From NCBI RefSeq assembly GCF_900089605.1, contig NZ_LT594324.1, positions 5,580,001 through 5,644,000 on the forward strand: a stretch of DNA of 64,000 nucleotides, read 5' to 3'. The stretch is from Micromonospora narathiwatensis (lineage in GTDB: Bacteria > Actinomycetota > Actinomycetes > Mycobacteriales > Micromonosporaceae). The translations under genes were made by a program, and so were the position numbers. Shown piece by piece: positions 1 through 7,630 of this stretch. Under the pieces are notes generated by a model, which worked only from the letters and a program-made list of their open reading frames with translations, was not told the origin of the DNA and did no database searches. Numbering within the stretch: the stretch's first letter is position 1; every line of letters begins with the position of its first letter.

Positions 1-2
1 AC

Positions 3-734
3 GGCACCGGGTTCACCGGCGAGAAACTGCTGGTGGTGACCGGCCGCAGGGCGCACCTGGAGGAGTTGGGGCTGGACACCGTCGACGTGGACGCCAGCCA
101 GCGCTACCTGCCGGTGGACGGGCGGATGCACGTCACCGAGGGGATCTGGGCGGTCGGCGACCTCGCCGGCGAGGGCGCGTTCACCCACATCGCCATGTAC
201 CAGGCGGCGATCGTCGTCGCCGACGTGCTCGACCACATGCGGCGGAGCAAGGGCGGCCCGGACGCGAGCGGCACCGCCAGCGTGGTCGGTGGTGCGGCCG
301 GGGTGGTCAGCGCGGTCGGCGGGGCGATGAGCGCCGGCGGGTCGACCGCCGCGCCGGGCAGCGTCCCGTACGCCGACTACCGGGCGCTGCCCCGGGTCAC
401 CTTCACCGACCCCGAGGTCGGGGCGGTCGGCCTCACCGAACAGCAGGCCCGCGAGCGCGGCGTCAACGTCCAGATCGGGTACGCGGACCTGACCTCCTCC
501 GCCCGGGGCTGGATCCACAAGGCCGGCAACGCGGGCTTCATCAAGCTGGTAGCCGACGCCGACCAGGGCGTGCTGATCGGTGCCACCTCGGCCGGCCCGG
601 CCGGTGGCGAGGTGCTGTCCGGGCTGGTGGTGGCGGTGCACGCGGCGGTCCCGATCAGCCAGCTCCGGCACATGATCTACGCGTACCCGACCTTCCACCG
701 GGCCATCGAGGACGCGCTGCGCAACCTGCGCTAG
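3..734 (+). CDS. FAD/NAD(P)-dependent disulfide-reductase-like oxidoreductase, C-terminal part
   Basis: The 5' end lies outside the window; reading frame 3 is open from the first bases. The visible 243 residues hold the end of the FAD-binding domain (the family motif around GIWAVGDLAGEGAFTHIA, in which the Asp binds FAD) and then the dimerisation domain beginning near PRVTFTDPEVGAVGLTE. An Ala/Gly-rich linker of about 50 residues separates them, longer than usual. In dihydrolipoamide dehydrogenases and glutathione reductases the C-terminus carries a catalytic His-Pro with a partner Glu. Here the equivalent is YAYPTFHRAIED, so the His is Tyr and the Glu is not in place. I infer a relative of the mercuric/disulfide reductase family with altered or lost disulfide chemistry. 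The redox-active CxxxxC would lie upstream and cannot be checked. Confidence 0.85.
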   Translation, partial: GTGFTGEKLLVVTGRRAHLEELGLDTVDVDASQRYLPVDGRMHVTEGIWAVGDLAGEGAFTHIAMYQAAIVVADVLDHMRRSKGGPDASGTASVVGGAAGVVSAVGGAMSAGGSTAAPGSVPYADYRALPRVTFTDPEVGAVGLTEQQARERGVNVQIGYADLTSSARGWIHKAGNAGFIKLVADADQGVLIGATSAGPAGGEVLSGLVVAVHAAVPISQLRHMIYAYPTFHRAIEDALRNLR

Positions 735-754
735 CAGTTTCGCGGCGATTGCCG

Positions 755-788
755 GAGCGGCCCCGGCGCGCACGCGCCGGGGCCGCTC
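755..788. terminator. Bidirectional hairpin between convergent genes
   Basis: A perfect 16-bp stem (arms at 755-770 and 773-788) with a 2-base loop lies between the oxidoreductase (+) and the carboxylesterase (-). There is no T-tract, as is usual for GC-rich actinobacterial terminators. It would serve both strands. Confidence 0.75.
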
Positions 789-802
789 GGTGTGGCACAC
801 GG

Positions 803-2380
803 TCAGCTCAGGCCGGACCAGAACGCGTACTGATGGTCGCGGATGAACTCGGTCGGCTGCCAGCGCCCCGAGGTCAGGGACTGCACGTGCGGGTGGCGCT
901 CGGTGAACCGCTGCCAGCCGCCGTCCCCGCCGCCGTTCGGGTTGCCGTCCGCCGCGAACCGGGTCCACCCGCCGATCATCCGGTCGGCGAGCCGGTCCTG
1001 CTGCCGCGTCCGCGGCACGAAGAGGTCCATGTCGAACAGGTACGCCAGCTCGGCCATGTGCTGGGCCCGCCACGGGAAGCTCGGCTCGTTGTAGCCCACG
1101 AACCACGGCGTCTTCTCCTCGGCGAACTCGAACAGGTACGTCGTCGTCCACCTCGACAGCAGCTTCGCGGTGTCGTAGGTCGGCTTCGCCCAGTTCCGGT
1201 CGGTGCCGATGGTCGACAGGGCCAGCCCGGCGGAGTTGGCGTGGTCGGACAGGGGGTAGCGGGCCAGGACCCCGTCCGCGTCGACGCCGTACTGCTCGCG
1301 GACCGTCGGTTCGTACGCCTCCACCGGGATGGGCGTCCCACCCGGGCTGATCTCCAGCCCGGCGTACCGGCCGTTCTCCTCGTCGTGGTTCAGGCCGACG
1401 AGCACGGGGACGCGGTGAAACCGGCCGGTGCGGAACGCCTCTGCCGGGCTCAGGGGCAGCAGCGGCGTGCCGGATACCGGGCGCGGCTCGCCCCACGGCC
1501 CGTACGCGGCCAGCAGTTCGGCCACGGTGGTTTCGGACGACCGCAGGCAGGTGGCCACGTCGGTGGCGTCGTCGCAGCCGACGGCCTTGATCACGCCGGC
1601 GCTGTCGGCCTCCGCCTCGGCGCGGGTGCGGGAGCCGCCGGTGGCGCAGGGTGCGCTCTGGATGATCGCGCGGTCGAACAGGCCCGCCGACATCGGTGAG
1701 GCGAGGTGGTCGCAGACCGCGTACCCGCCACCGGACTGGCCCATGATCGTGACGTTGCCGGCGTCGCCGCCGAACCGGTCGACGTTGGCCCGTACCCAGC
1801 GCAGCGCGGCCTGCTGGTCTTCGAGGGCGAAGCTGCCCGAGCCGTACGCCGAGCCGCCGTCGAGCGACGGGTGGGTGAGGAACGCCATGACGCCGAGGCG
1901 GTAGTTCATCGACACCACGACAGCGTTGGCGGCGAGGCGGTCCGGCCCGTACATGTCGCCGGTACCGAACATCATGCTGCCGCCGTGGATCCACACGATC
2001 ACTGGCAGGCGGTCACCCTTGCGGCCGGGCGTGGTGACGTTCAGGTACAGGCAGTCCTCCGCCTCTCCGGGCACGCCGATGGGCAGGCCGACCGGCTGCG
2101 CGCAGGCCGGGCCCGGGCGGGTGGCGTCCCGCACACCGGACCAGGGCGCGGTGGGCTCGGGTGAGGTCCAGCGGCCGGGCGGCGCGGCGTACGGGATGCC
2201 CTGGAAGGAGCGAAGGCCGGCGTGGACGGCGCCGCGCACGGCGCCCTTGTCCGTGGTGACGACGGCGGGGTCGCCGGGGGTGGCGGCGGCCGGCGGGGCG
2301 GCGCTGATCGCGACGGCGGCCAATGCGGCGGCGGCAAGGCACCCGAGGGTGCGCTTCCGAAACAGACCGGGGGTGTCCAT
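803..2380 (-). CDS. Secreted type-B carboxylesterase
   Basis: 525 residues. Hydrolyses carboxylic esters outside the cell; substrate unknown. An N-terminal Sec signal peptide (basic RKR, a hydrophobic Ala-rich core, cleavage after an AAA-type site near residue 30) precedes an alpha/beta hydrolase of the carboxylesterase/cholinesterase family. Visible landmarks are the oxyanion-hole segment VWIHGGSMMFG, the nucleophile elbow GQSGGG with Ser at about residue 216, the acidic member near NHDEENGRY, and the His in AQHMAELAYLF. The ATG at 2380 is chosen because AGGAGAG lies just upstream and the signal peptide follows. The frame stays open further upstream but would run into the divergent TetR gene. 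The regulator opposite, with repeats between the genes, suggests local control. Confidence 0.9.
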   Translation of the reverse strand: MDTPGLFRKRTLGCLAAAALAAVAISAAPPAAATPGDPAVVTTDKGAVRGAVHAGLRSFQGIPYAAPPGRWTSPEPTAPWSGVRDATRPGPACAQPVGLPIGVPGEAEDCLYLNVTTPGRKGDRLPVIVWIHGGSMMFGTGDMYGPDRLAANAVVVSMNYRLGVMAFLTHPSLDGGSAYGSGSFALEDQQAALRWVRANVDRFGGDAGNVTIMGQSGGGYAVCDHLASPMSAGLFDRAIIQSAPCATGGSRTRAEAEADSAGVIKAVGCDDATDVATCLRSSETTVAELLAAYGPWGEPRPVSGTPLLPLSPAEAFRTGRFHRVPVLVGLNHDEENGRYAGLEISPGGTPIPVEAYEPTVREQYGVDADGVLARYPLSDHANSAGLALSTIGTDRNWAKPTYDTAKLLSRWTTTYLFEFAEEKTPWFVGYNEPSFPWRAQHMAELAYLFDMDLFVPRTRQQDRLADRMIGGWTRFAADGNPNGGGDGGWQRFTERHPHVQSLTSGRWQPTEFIRDHQYAFWSGLS

Positions 2381-2442
2381 GGTGGCTCTCCTGTCGTGGA
2401 CGGGGACCGGAAGTGGTTGCTGCCGGAAACCGTAGATCCAAT

Positions 2443-2481
2443 TTGGGCAATCGCGCAAGACGTTTGCCCAAGGCGATCGCC
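2443..2481. promoter_or_regulatory. Candidate TetR operator between divergent genes
   Basis: An inverted repeat TTGGGCAA (2443-2450) / TTGCCCAA (2464-2471) is followed by the 10-bp palindrome GGCGATCGCC (2472-2481). The stretch ATCGC-N2-AAGACGTTTGC occurs twice with a 26-bp period, the second copy running past 2481 to about 2492. It lies between the esterase start (2380) and the TetR start (2519), the usual place for an autoregulated TetR operator. Confidence 0.6.
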
Positions 2482-2518
2482 TAAGACGTTTGCTCCAGGG
2501 ATTGCTACCCTGCTGGCC

Positions 2519-3097
2519 ATGGGAAACCGCGAAGCGCTCCTCGCCGGGGCCAGGACCTGTCTGCTCGACAAAGGCTTCGACCGCACCACCGTGCGCGACA
2601 TCGCCACCACGGCGGGCGTCAGCATGGCCGCGATCGGCTACCACTTCGGCTCGCGGGAGAACCTGCTGTTCCAGGCCCTGTTCTCGATCCTCGACGAGTG
2701 GGGTGACGTCGCCGGGCGTGCGCTCGTCCCCGCCGACGAGCCCGGCACGAACCCCGCTGAGGCGTACGAGCGGATGTGGGACGACCTCCTCGCGCAGGCC
2801 CGCGCCCACCCGAAGATGTGGCTCGTCTCCATCGACCTGTTCCTGCGGGCGCAGCGGCAGCCCGACCTGCTGCCTCAGCTCACCGAGGGCATGCGGCAGG
2901 GGCGCAGCGGCACGGCAGCGATCCTGGAGAGCGTCCCCGAGACCGAGGTGCCGGAACAGTCCGTACGCACTCTCGGCATGGTCCAGCTCGCGCTGATGTC
3001 TGGCGTGATCATGCAAGTGCTCTCTGACCCCGACAACCCCGTCACCGGCGCCGACGTGGTCGCCGGGCTGCGCGCCCTGGCGAAGATCACTGGCTGA
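2519..3097 (+). CDS. TetR-family transcriptional regulator
   Basis: 192 residues. The N-terminal helix-turn-helix is clear: TTVRDIATTAGVSMAAIGYHF at about residues 21-41, the typical TetR recognition helix. The rest is a helical ligand/dimer domain resembling the common TetR_C types. The ATG at 2519 is preceded by TACCCT (2506-2511) with a 7-base gap and has no clear ribosome site, so the mRNA may be leaderless. The frame is open upstream but that part would cover the operator region. The gene is divergent from the secreted carboxylesterase and is its likely repressor, and probably its own. The inducing ligand cannot be told. Confidence 0.9.
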   Translation: MGNREALLAGARTCLLDKGFDRTTVRDIATTAGVSMAAIGYHFGSRENLLFQALFSILDEWGDVAGRALVPADEPGTNPAEAYERMWDDLLAQARAHPKMWLVSIDLFLRAQRQPDLLPQLTEGMRQGRSGTAAILESVPETEVPEQSVRTLGMVQLALMSGVIMQVLSDPDNPVTGADVVAGLRALAKITG

Positions 3098-3124
3098 CCG
3101 CCGGCCCTTCCCCGCGTCGCCCCG

Positions 3125-3889
3125 TCATTCGGGCGTGCTGCCGTGCCGGCCCGCGCCGGCGGTGAATCGGGCCGCGCCTTTCATCGCATCGGTGATCAGG
3201 GACTCCATGCCGAAGGCCAGCTCGGTGGCCATCGCCTCCGGCTCGGGCAGGCCGGCGTTGGCGAGCAGCGCCGCGCGGTCGTTGCGCAGGCAGGTCTGCG
3301 GGTGCCGGGCGATCTCGGCGGCCAGCCGCTCGGCCTCCGCCCGGGCCGTACCCGGCACGACCAGCCGGTTGACCAGGCCCATCGCGTACGCCTCCTCGGC
3401 GGGAACCGGTCGGCCGGTGAGGATCAGGTCCAGGGCCCGGCTCTCGCCGATCAGTCGGGGCAGCCGGACCGTCCCGCCGTCGATCAGCGGTACGCCCCAG
3501 CGCCGGCAGAACACGCCGAGCGTCGCGTCCGACTCGGCGATCCGCAGGTCGCACCAGAGCGCCAGCTCCAGACCGCCGGCCACCGCGTACCCGGAGATGG
3601 CGGCGAGCACCGGTTTGGACAGGCGCATCCGGGTGGGTCCCATCGGGCCGTCGCCCTCCGGTTCGACCCGGTTGCCGCGCGGCGTACCGATGGCCTTCAG
3701 GTCGGCGCCCGAGCAGAACGTGCCGCCGGCACCCCACAGCACGGCGACCGCCGCGTCCGGGTCGGCCTCGAAGGCGCGGAACGCGTCCGCCAACGCCCGG
3801 GCGGTCGGGCCGTCGACGGCGTTGCGGGCCTCCGGCCGGTCCAGGATCACCGTGGTCACCGGCCCGGCGTGCTCGACGCGTACCCCCAT
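3125..3889 (-). CDS. Enoyl-CoA hydratase/isomerase family protein
   Basis: 254 residues, the usual length for the crotonase fold. Members hydrate or isomerise acyl-CoA thioesters. The oxyanion-hole segments are present: GTFCSGADLKAI near residue 60 and ISGYAVAGGLELALWCDLRIA near residue 100. At the position of the second catalytic Glu of true hydratases the sequence reads GVPLIDGGTVRLP, so an Asp may stand in and the reaction may not be simple hydration. The ATG at 3889 is used; the open frame further upstream has no family sequence. It converges with the TetR gene at 3' ends only 27 bases apart. The specific pathway is unknown. Confidence 0.88.
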   Translation of the reverse strand: MGVRVEHAGPVTTVILDRPEARNAVDGPTARALADAFRAFEADPDAAVAVLWGAGGTFCSGADLKAIGTPRGNRVEPEGDGPMGPTRMRLSKPVLAAISGYAVAGGLELALWCDLRIAESDATLGVFCRRWGVPLIDGGTVRLPRLIGESRALDLILTGRPVPAEEAYAMGLVNRLVVPGTARAEAERLAAEIARHPQTCLRNDRAALLANAGLPEPEAMATELAFGMESLITDAMKGAARFTAGAGRHGSTPE

Positions 3890-3958
3890 CGGGTTAGCAT
3901 GCCCTCGACGGCGGCCGGAAGGCCAGGGATTGGTGCGGTGTCGCGCTGGCCGGTCCCC

Positions 3959-4005
3959 GATCTTGGACAGGTTCCAGCCGCTGCGAACGGTAACTGTCCA
4001 AGATC
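3959..4005. terminator. Inverted repeat with GATCTTGGACAG arms
   Basis: Perfect 12-bp arms GATCTTGGACAG (3959-3970) and CTGTCCAAGATC (3994-4005) with a 23-base loop lie between the DUF397 gene (ends 4027, minus) and the start of the enoyl-CoA hydratase gene (3889, minus). It is placed to end DUF397 transcription. The GATCTTGG/CCAAGATC arms recur at 7575-7622, suggesting a dispersed intergenic repeat. Confidence 0.6.
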
Positions 4006-4026
4006 TGCAGCGAGCGCGGGATCGGG

Positions 4027-4218
4027 TCAGGCGCGGGTGGGTGGTTGGGTGAGGAAGGCGCGCCAGGCGGTGGGGGTGAAGGTGAGGGTGGGGCCGGTCG
4101 GGTCCTTGGAGTCGCGGACGGCGACCAGGTTGGGAAGGTTGTCGGCGACCTCCACGCAGTCGCCGCCGTTGCCACTGCTGCGGCTGCTCTTGCGCCACCG
4201 AACGCCCGTCAGCTCCAT
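4027..4218 (-). CDS. DUF397 domain protein
   Basis: 63 residues, the normal size of this actinobacterial family. It begins with the signature WRKSSRSSGNGGDCVEVA and continues through VAVRDSKDP to TPTAWRAFL. The ATG at 4218 is chosen because it gives the canonical start of the family; the open frame continues upstream over the end of the XRE gene. It overlaps the upstream XRE-DUF5753 gene by 10 bases, so the two are translationally coupled. Paired DUF397/XRE genes act as small regulators of development and antibiotic production in Streptomyces; that role here is inferred. Confidence 0.9.
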   Translation of the reverse strand: MELTGVRWRKSSRSSGNGGDCVEVADNLPNLVAVRDSKDPTGPTLTFTPTAWRAFLTQPPTRA

Positions 4219-4976
4219 GATTCCGCCACTTCCCTGATCAGATCGACCGACTGCCAGTGGGAGAGCGCCTCGCCGCGCACGTTCTCCCACGCGGCCATTA
4301 TCGCCGCGAGGTCATCGACGTCGCTAACCACTTGTCCCTCAAGCTGGTTGTCGAGGTAGCCGGCGATCCGGTGGTCCGGGCAGGTGGCGATCACGAACGG
4401 GCCGTTCAGCCCGGCGTAGCCGCCGACCGAGGACGGCACCACGTGCACCCGGACGTGCGGCTCCCCGCAGGCGGCCACCAGGGAGAGCAACTGCTCGCGC
4501 ATGGTCTCCCGGCCGCCGACGGGCCGGCGGAGGATTCCCTCGTCGATCACCGCGGTGAACTGGGGCGGATCGTCGCGCCGCAGAACGCCCTGCCGGGCGA
4601 GCCGATTCGAGACGTGCCGCTCGATGTCGGCCCGGGGCAGCGTGCCGGCCCCGACGAGGACCGCCCGGGCATACGCCTCGGTCTGCAACAGGCCCGGCAG
4701 CACCATGGACTGATAAGAGCGCAGCGCCACCGCCTCGCGTTCGATCTCCTGCCAGGGACGGAACCAGACCGGATCACGACGTCTTGAAGTGTCCGGCCAG
4801 ATGTCCGACACGTCCCGGCCGAGCGCCCCCGCCGCCGCCACCCGATGCCGGGCATGCGGGATGCGGCCCTCGCTCAGCCAGCGGCCCACCGTCTTCGGGT
4901 CCACCCCGACCCGTTCGGCAAGCGATTCGGTCGTGTACCCGGTCGCGTTGAGCGCCACCCGTAGCGCGTCGTTCAC
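4209..4976 (-). CDS. XRE-family regulator with DUF5753 domain
   Basis: 255 residues. An N-terminal helix-turn-helix (TTESLAERVGVDPKTVGRWL, about residues 15-34) is followed by the DUF5753 domain (from about residue 75, with WFRPWQEIEREA, YQSMVLPGLLQTEAYA and RLARQGVL). This is the standard partner of DUF397 proteins in actinobacteria and a presumed DNA-binding regulator whose activity the small protein modulates. ATG at 4976. A 200-base region separates it from two small genes read the other way, which may belong to the same regulatory unit. Confidence 0.92.
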   Translation of the reverse strand: MNDALRVALNATGYTTESLAERVGVDPKTVGRWLSEGRIPHARHRVAAAGALGRDVSDIWPDTSRRRDPVWFRPWQEIEREAVALRSYQSMVLPGLLQTEAYARAVLVGAGTLPRADIERHVSNRLARQGVLRRDDPPQFTAVIDEGILRRPVGGRETMREQLLSLVAACGEPHVRVHVVPSSVGGYAGLNGPFVIATCPDHRIAGYLDNQLEGQVVSDVDDLAAIMAAWENVRGEALSHWQSVDLIREVAESWS

Positions 4977-5116
4977 GGTCCCTCCCCATTGGACGTCTCA
5001 AATATCTGCCGACCATACCGCTACGCGGTGTATCTGTCTGACCACCTTCGGCAGCGTGTTGTGCAGGACGGCGCGACCGGTGGAGGTGAAGGAGCCCGGC
5101 GGTCAGCGTCAGCGCC

Positions 5117-5150
5117 GGGGCCGCCCCGCCAACGACGTCGGGGCGGCCCC
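5117..5150. terminator. Strong GC hairpin ahead of two small genes
   Basis: 12-bp arms GGGGCCGCCCCG (5117-5128) and CGGGGCGGCCCC (5139-5150) with a 10-base loop. It stands 26 bases before the start of the small gene at 5177 and downstream of the divergent XRE promoter region. It could be an attenuator in the leader of the small operon or an end for a short transcript; the sequence does not decide. Confidence 0.45.
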
Positions 5151-5176
5151 ACTCACCGGTGACTGGGAGGAGAAAG

Positions 5177-5377
5177 ATGCGTATCCGGTTCTGGCGGCAG
5201 CGGCCCGAGGCGGCACCGCGCGTACCCCGGCAGCGAAACCCGCAGAACGAGCGCCCGACATGGGCGAGCCAACCGACGGACGTCTTTCCCACCGACGGGT
5301 CGGGGCGCGCGGGCAACCTCACGCCGGCGCAGCGGTGGCGGGCCGGCGGGTGGCGGCGGAACGGCGACACGCGATGA
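5177..5377 (+). CDS. Small basic hypothetical protein
   Basis: 66 residues, rich in Arg, Trp and Gln, with no signal peptide, no membrane segment and no domain I recognise. It is supported as a gene by a good ribosome site (GGGAGGAGAAAG just before the ATG at 5177) and by a 4-base ATGA overlap with the next gene. The pair lies divergently from the XRE/DUF397 genes, a neighbourhood seen in related actinomycetes, but I cannot assign a function. Confidence 0.6.
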   Translation: MRIRFWRQRPEAAPRVPRQRNPQNERPTWASQPTDVFPTDGSGRAGNLTPAQRWRAGGWRRNGDTR

Positions 5378-5622
5378 GCCGGGCGTCCCGGCCGCACCTG
5401 CCGATGCGTCCACTGTGGCGGTGCCGGCGCTGCGGCGCGGAGTGGCCCTGCCAGCCGGCCCGGCTCGCCCTGCTGGTCGAGTACCGGGCGGATCGCACGG
5501 CGCTGCTGATCTACCTGAGCACCCTGATGGCCGAGGCCGGCGAGCAGTTGTCGCAGCTCAACGGGCACGCCGCCCCGGAGAGACTGACCGAACGCTTCCT
5601 GTCCTGGGCCCGGGCGCGGTGA
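5374..5622 (+). CDS. Small cysteine-containing conserved protein
   Basis: 82 residues. The N-terminal half carries the pattern PLWRCRRCGAEWPC followed by a helical stretch (PARLALLVEYRADRTALLIY) and an amphipathic C-terminus. The three clustered Cys could bind zinc. Relatives beside XRE/DUF397 genes are, to my recollection, sometimes labelled flavin reductase in databases; nothing in 82 residues supports such an enzyme. The start ATG (5374) overlaps the stop of the upstream gene as ATGA, so translation is coupled. Confidence 0.72.
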   Translation: MSRASRPHLPMRPLWRCRRCGAEWPCQPARLALLVEYRADRTALLIYLSTLMAEAGEQLSQLNGHAAPERLTERFLSWARAR

Positions 5623-5643
5623 CGGCCCGTGCGCGGTGAGCGC

Positions 5644-6543
5644 TCAGCCGCGGCGGGCCAGGGTGGCGCCGAGGGCGGCCCCCACCACGCAGGACACGCC
5701 GAGCAACTGCGGCCAGGCCAGCAACTCGCCGAGCAGCAGCGCACCCACCAGCGCCGCCACCGCCGGCTCCAGACTGAGCAGCACCGCGAAAACCCGCGCC
5801 GGCATCCGGCGTAGCGCGGCCAGCTCCGCCGAGTACGGCAGCACCGACGACAGCAGCGCCACCCCCAGCCCGAGCGCCACGATGCGCGGATCGAGCAGTT
5901 CCGCGCCGCCGGACGCTACCCCGAACGGGAGTACGCAGAGCGCGCCCACCGCCATGCCCAGCGCCAGTCCCCGGCTGCCCGGCACGTGCCCGCTCATCGC
6001 CTTGCCGAGCAGCACGTACCCGGCCCAGCCGACCGCGATCAGCGCGCAGAGCAACAGGCCGAACGGGTCCACCCCGATCCCGCCGAGCCCGGCCAGGAGC
6101 AGGACGCCCGCTCCGGCCAGCAGTGCCCAGAGGACGTCGACCACCCGGCGGCTGCCGAGCAGCGACACCAGCAGCGGGCCGGCGAAGCCGACCGTGACCG
6201 CCACCCCGAGCGGTACCCGCTGGAGGGCGGCGTAGAAGGCGAGGTTCATGGCGGCCATCGCCACCCCGAACGCCCCGATCAGGCCGGCCGCCCGCCAGCC
6301 GGGCCACCGGGTCGGGCGGGTGACCACCAGCAGGACCAGCGCGCCGAGGCCGAGCCGGAGCGTGGTCGTACCCCCGGCGCTGGTGGCGGCGAAGAGCTGC
6401 TTGGCCACCGCCGCGCCGACCTGGGTGGAGACCATCCCGAGCAGCATCAGCAGCGGCGGGGGCACCGTCTCGGGACGGCTCAGCGCCGCGACCAGCCGGG
6501 TCGCGGCGACAGACGACGGGGTACGGGAGGCGTGCGCGTACAT
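5644..6543 (-). CDS. EamA-family (RhtA-like) membrane exporter
   Basis: 299 residues with about ten hydrophobic segments forming two EamA repeats, the usual size for drug/metabolite transporters that export small molecules such as amino acids. Typical features are the Gly/Ala-rich helices, FYAALQRVPLGVAVTVGFAGPLLV near the end of the first repeat, and the segment SVLPYSAELAALRRMPARVFAVLLSLEPAVAALVG in the second, which matches the RhtA (threonine/homoserine export) branch. The ATG at 6543 is used because it directly precedes the membrane part. Substrate unknown. Confidence 0.88.
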   Translation of the reverse strand: MYAHASRTPSSVAATRLVAALSRPETVPPPLLMLLGMVSTQVGAAVAKQLFAATSAGGTTTLRLGLGALVLLVVTRPTRWPGWRAAGLIGAFGVAMAAMNLAFYAALQRVPLGVAVTVGFAGPLLVSLLGSRRVVDVLWALLAGAGVLLLAGLGGIGVDPFGLLLCALIAVGWAGYVLLGKAMSGHVPGSRGLALGMAVGALCVLPFGVASGGAELLDPRIVALGLGVALLSSVLPYSAELAALRRMPARVFAVLLSLEPAVAALVGALLLGELLAWPQLLGVSCVVGAALGATLARRG

Positions 6544-6665
6544 GCCGGTCACGATGGTGGGCGGCGGCGCGGGACGCGAGGGATTTCCCGGCCGGGCGAC
6601 ACCCGATGGGGTGATTGGTGGGGGCCGCCCGGTTTGGCGCCTCGTCTGCCGGGAAGTCGGACCAC

Positions 6666-7517
6666 GTGCGCGGACTTGTGAACAATCTCGAACAGGCATC
6701 CCGGCTCGACCGGATCGGCGACCGGCTCCAGCGAGCCGTCCAGGGCACCCTGCGCGGCCAGCGGGTCCGGGACTTCCTGCACGGCGTCTGGTTGGGGCAC
6801 CCCCTGCACCCGGCGATGGTGCAGGTGCCCGTCGGCGCCTGGATGAGCGCCGCGTTGCTGGACCTGATGCCCGGGCAGCGCCGGGCCGCCACCACCCTGA
6901 TCGGGCTCGGTACGGCGACCGCCATTCCGGCCGCCGTCGCCGGGCTCAACGACTGGTCGGCCCTCTCCCGCGATCAGCGCCGGATCGGCCTGGTGCACGC
7001 CACCGCGAACGTGATCGGTTTGGCCTGCTACGCCGGCTCGCTGGTCGCCCGGTGGAACGGTCGGCACGGAATGGGCCGGGCTCTCGCGTACGCGGGGCTG
7101 TCGGCGGCGAGCGGTGGGGCGTACCTGGGCGGGCATCTCGCGTACAAGCAGGGGGCGCAGGTCAGCCAGAGCATCTCCGAGATGCACCTGATGAGCGAGG
7201 GCTGGCACCCGCTGGGCGACCTGTCCACCGTGCCGCAGCGGCAGATCGTCACCCGGGACATCGACGACGTGTCGGTGATCCTCTACCGGCACGGCGACGA
7301 CGTCACCGTGATGCTGGAGCGCTGCCCGCACCAGAGCGGCCCGCTCGGCGAGGGCAAGGTGGAGCAGGTGGACGGCCACGACTGCGTGGTGTGCCCGTGG
7401 CACGGCAGCACGTTCCGGCTCAACGGTGGCGAGGTGGTGCACGGGCCGGCCGCCAACGACCAGGTCATCCTGCCGACCCGGGTCGTCAACGGCCGCCTGG
7501 AAGCCCGCCTGCCCTGA
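6666..7517 (+). CDS. DUF2231 membrane domain fused to a Rieske [2Fe-2S] domain
   Basis: About 283 residues. The N-terminal half is a DUF2231 membrane domain (VWLGHPLHPAMVQVPVGAW, then several hydrophobic helices). The C-terminal third is a Rieske ferredoxin domain with both ligand boxes, CPHQ (C220, H222) and CPWH (C243, H246), plus the usual GSTF after the second box. Together they suggest a membrane-anchored electron carrier; the redox partner is not nearby. No ATG fits the start. A GTG at 6666, with GGGAAG about ten bases upstream, is preferred; a TTG at 6615 and a GTG at 6678 are in the same frame. Confidence 0.85.
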   Translation: MRGLVNNLEQASRLDRIGDRLQRAVQGTLRGQRVRDFLHGVWLGHPLHPAMVQVPVGAWMSAALLDLMPGQRRAATTLIGLGTATAIPAAVAGLNDWSALSRDQRRIGLVHATANVIGLACYAGSLVARWNGRHGMGRALAYAGLSAASGGAYLGGHLAYKQGAQVSQSISEMHLMSEGWHPLGDLSTVPQRQIVTRDIDDVSVILYRHGDDVTVMLERCPHQSGPLGEGKVEQVDGHDCVVCPWHGSTFRLNGGEVVHGPAANDQVILPTRVVNGRLEARLP

Positions 7518-7574
7518 CCCTGCCCGCCCCCGATCGCCCTGGTCCCCTGGTCGCCCTGACCCCTCCTCGGGTTG

Positions 7575-7622
7575 GATCTTGGTAGGAAGTGGCCCCTGGA
7601 GGGGCCGAAATCCTCCAAGATC
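7575..7622. terminator. Nested bidirectional hairpin between convergent genes
   Basis: Outer arms GATCTTGG (7575-7582) and CCAAGATC (7615-7622) enclose an inner perfect hairpin GGCCCC (7591-7596) / GGGGCC (7601-7606). It lies between the DUF2231-Rieske gene (+) and the LysM gene (-), which converge, and shares its outer arms with the repeat at 3959-4005. Confidence 0.7.
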
Positions 7623-7630
7623 GGTAGTGA

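Noticed and set aside
2381..3016. Upstream extension of the carboxylesterase
   Set aside because: It would run through the TetR gene and place the signal peptide in the middle of the protein; the ATG at 2380 has its own ribosome site.
5374..5622. Flavin reductase
   Set aside because: 82 residues with a Cys cluster cannot hold a flavin reductase fold.
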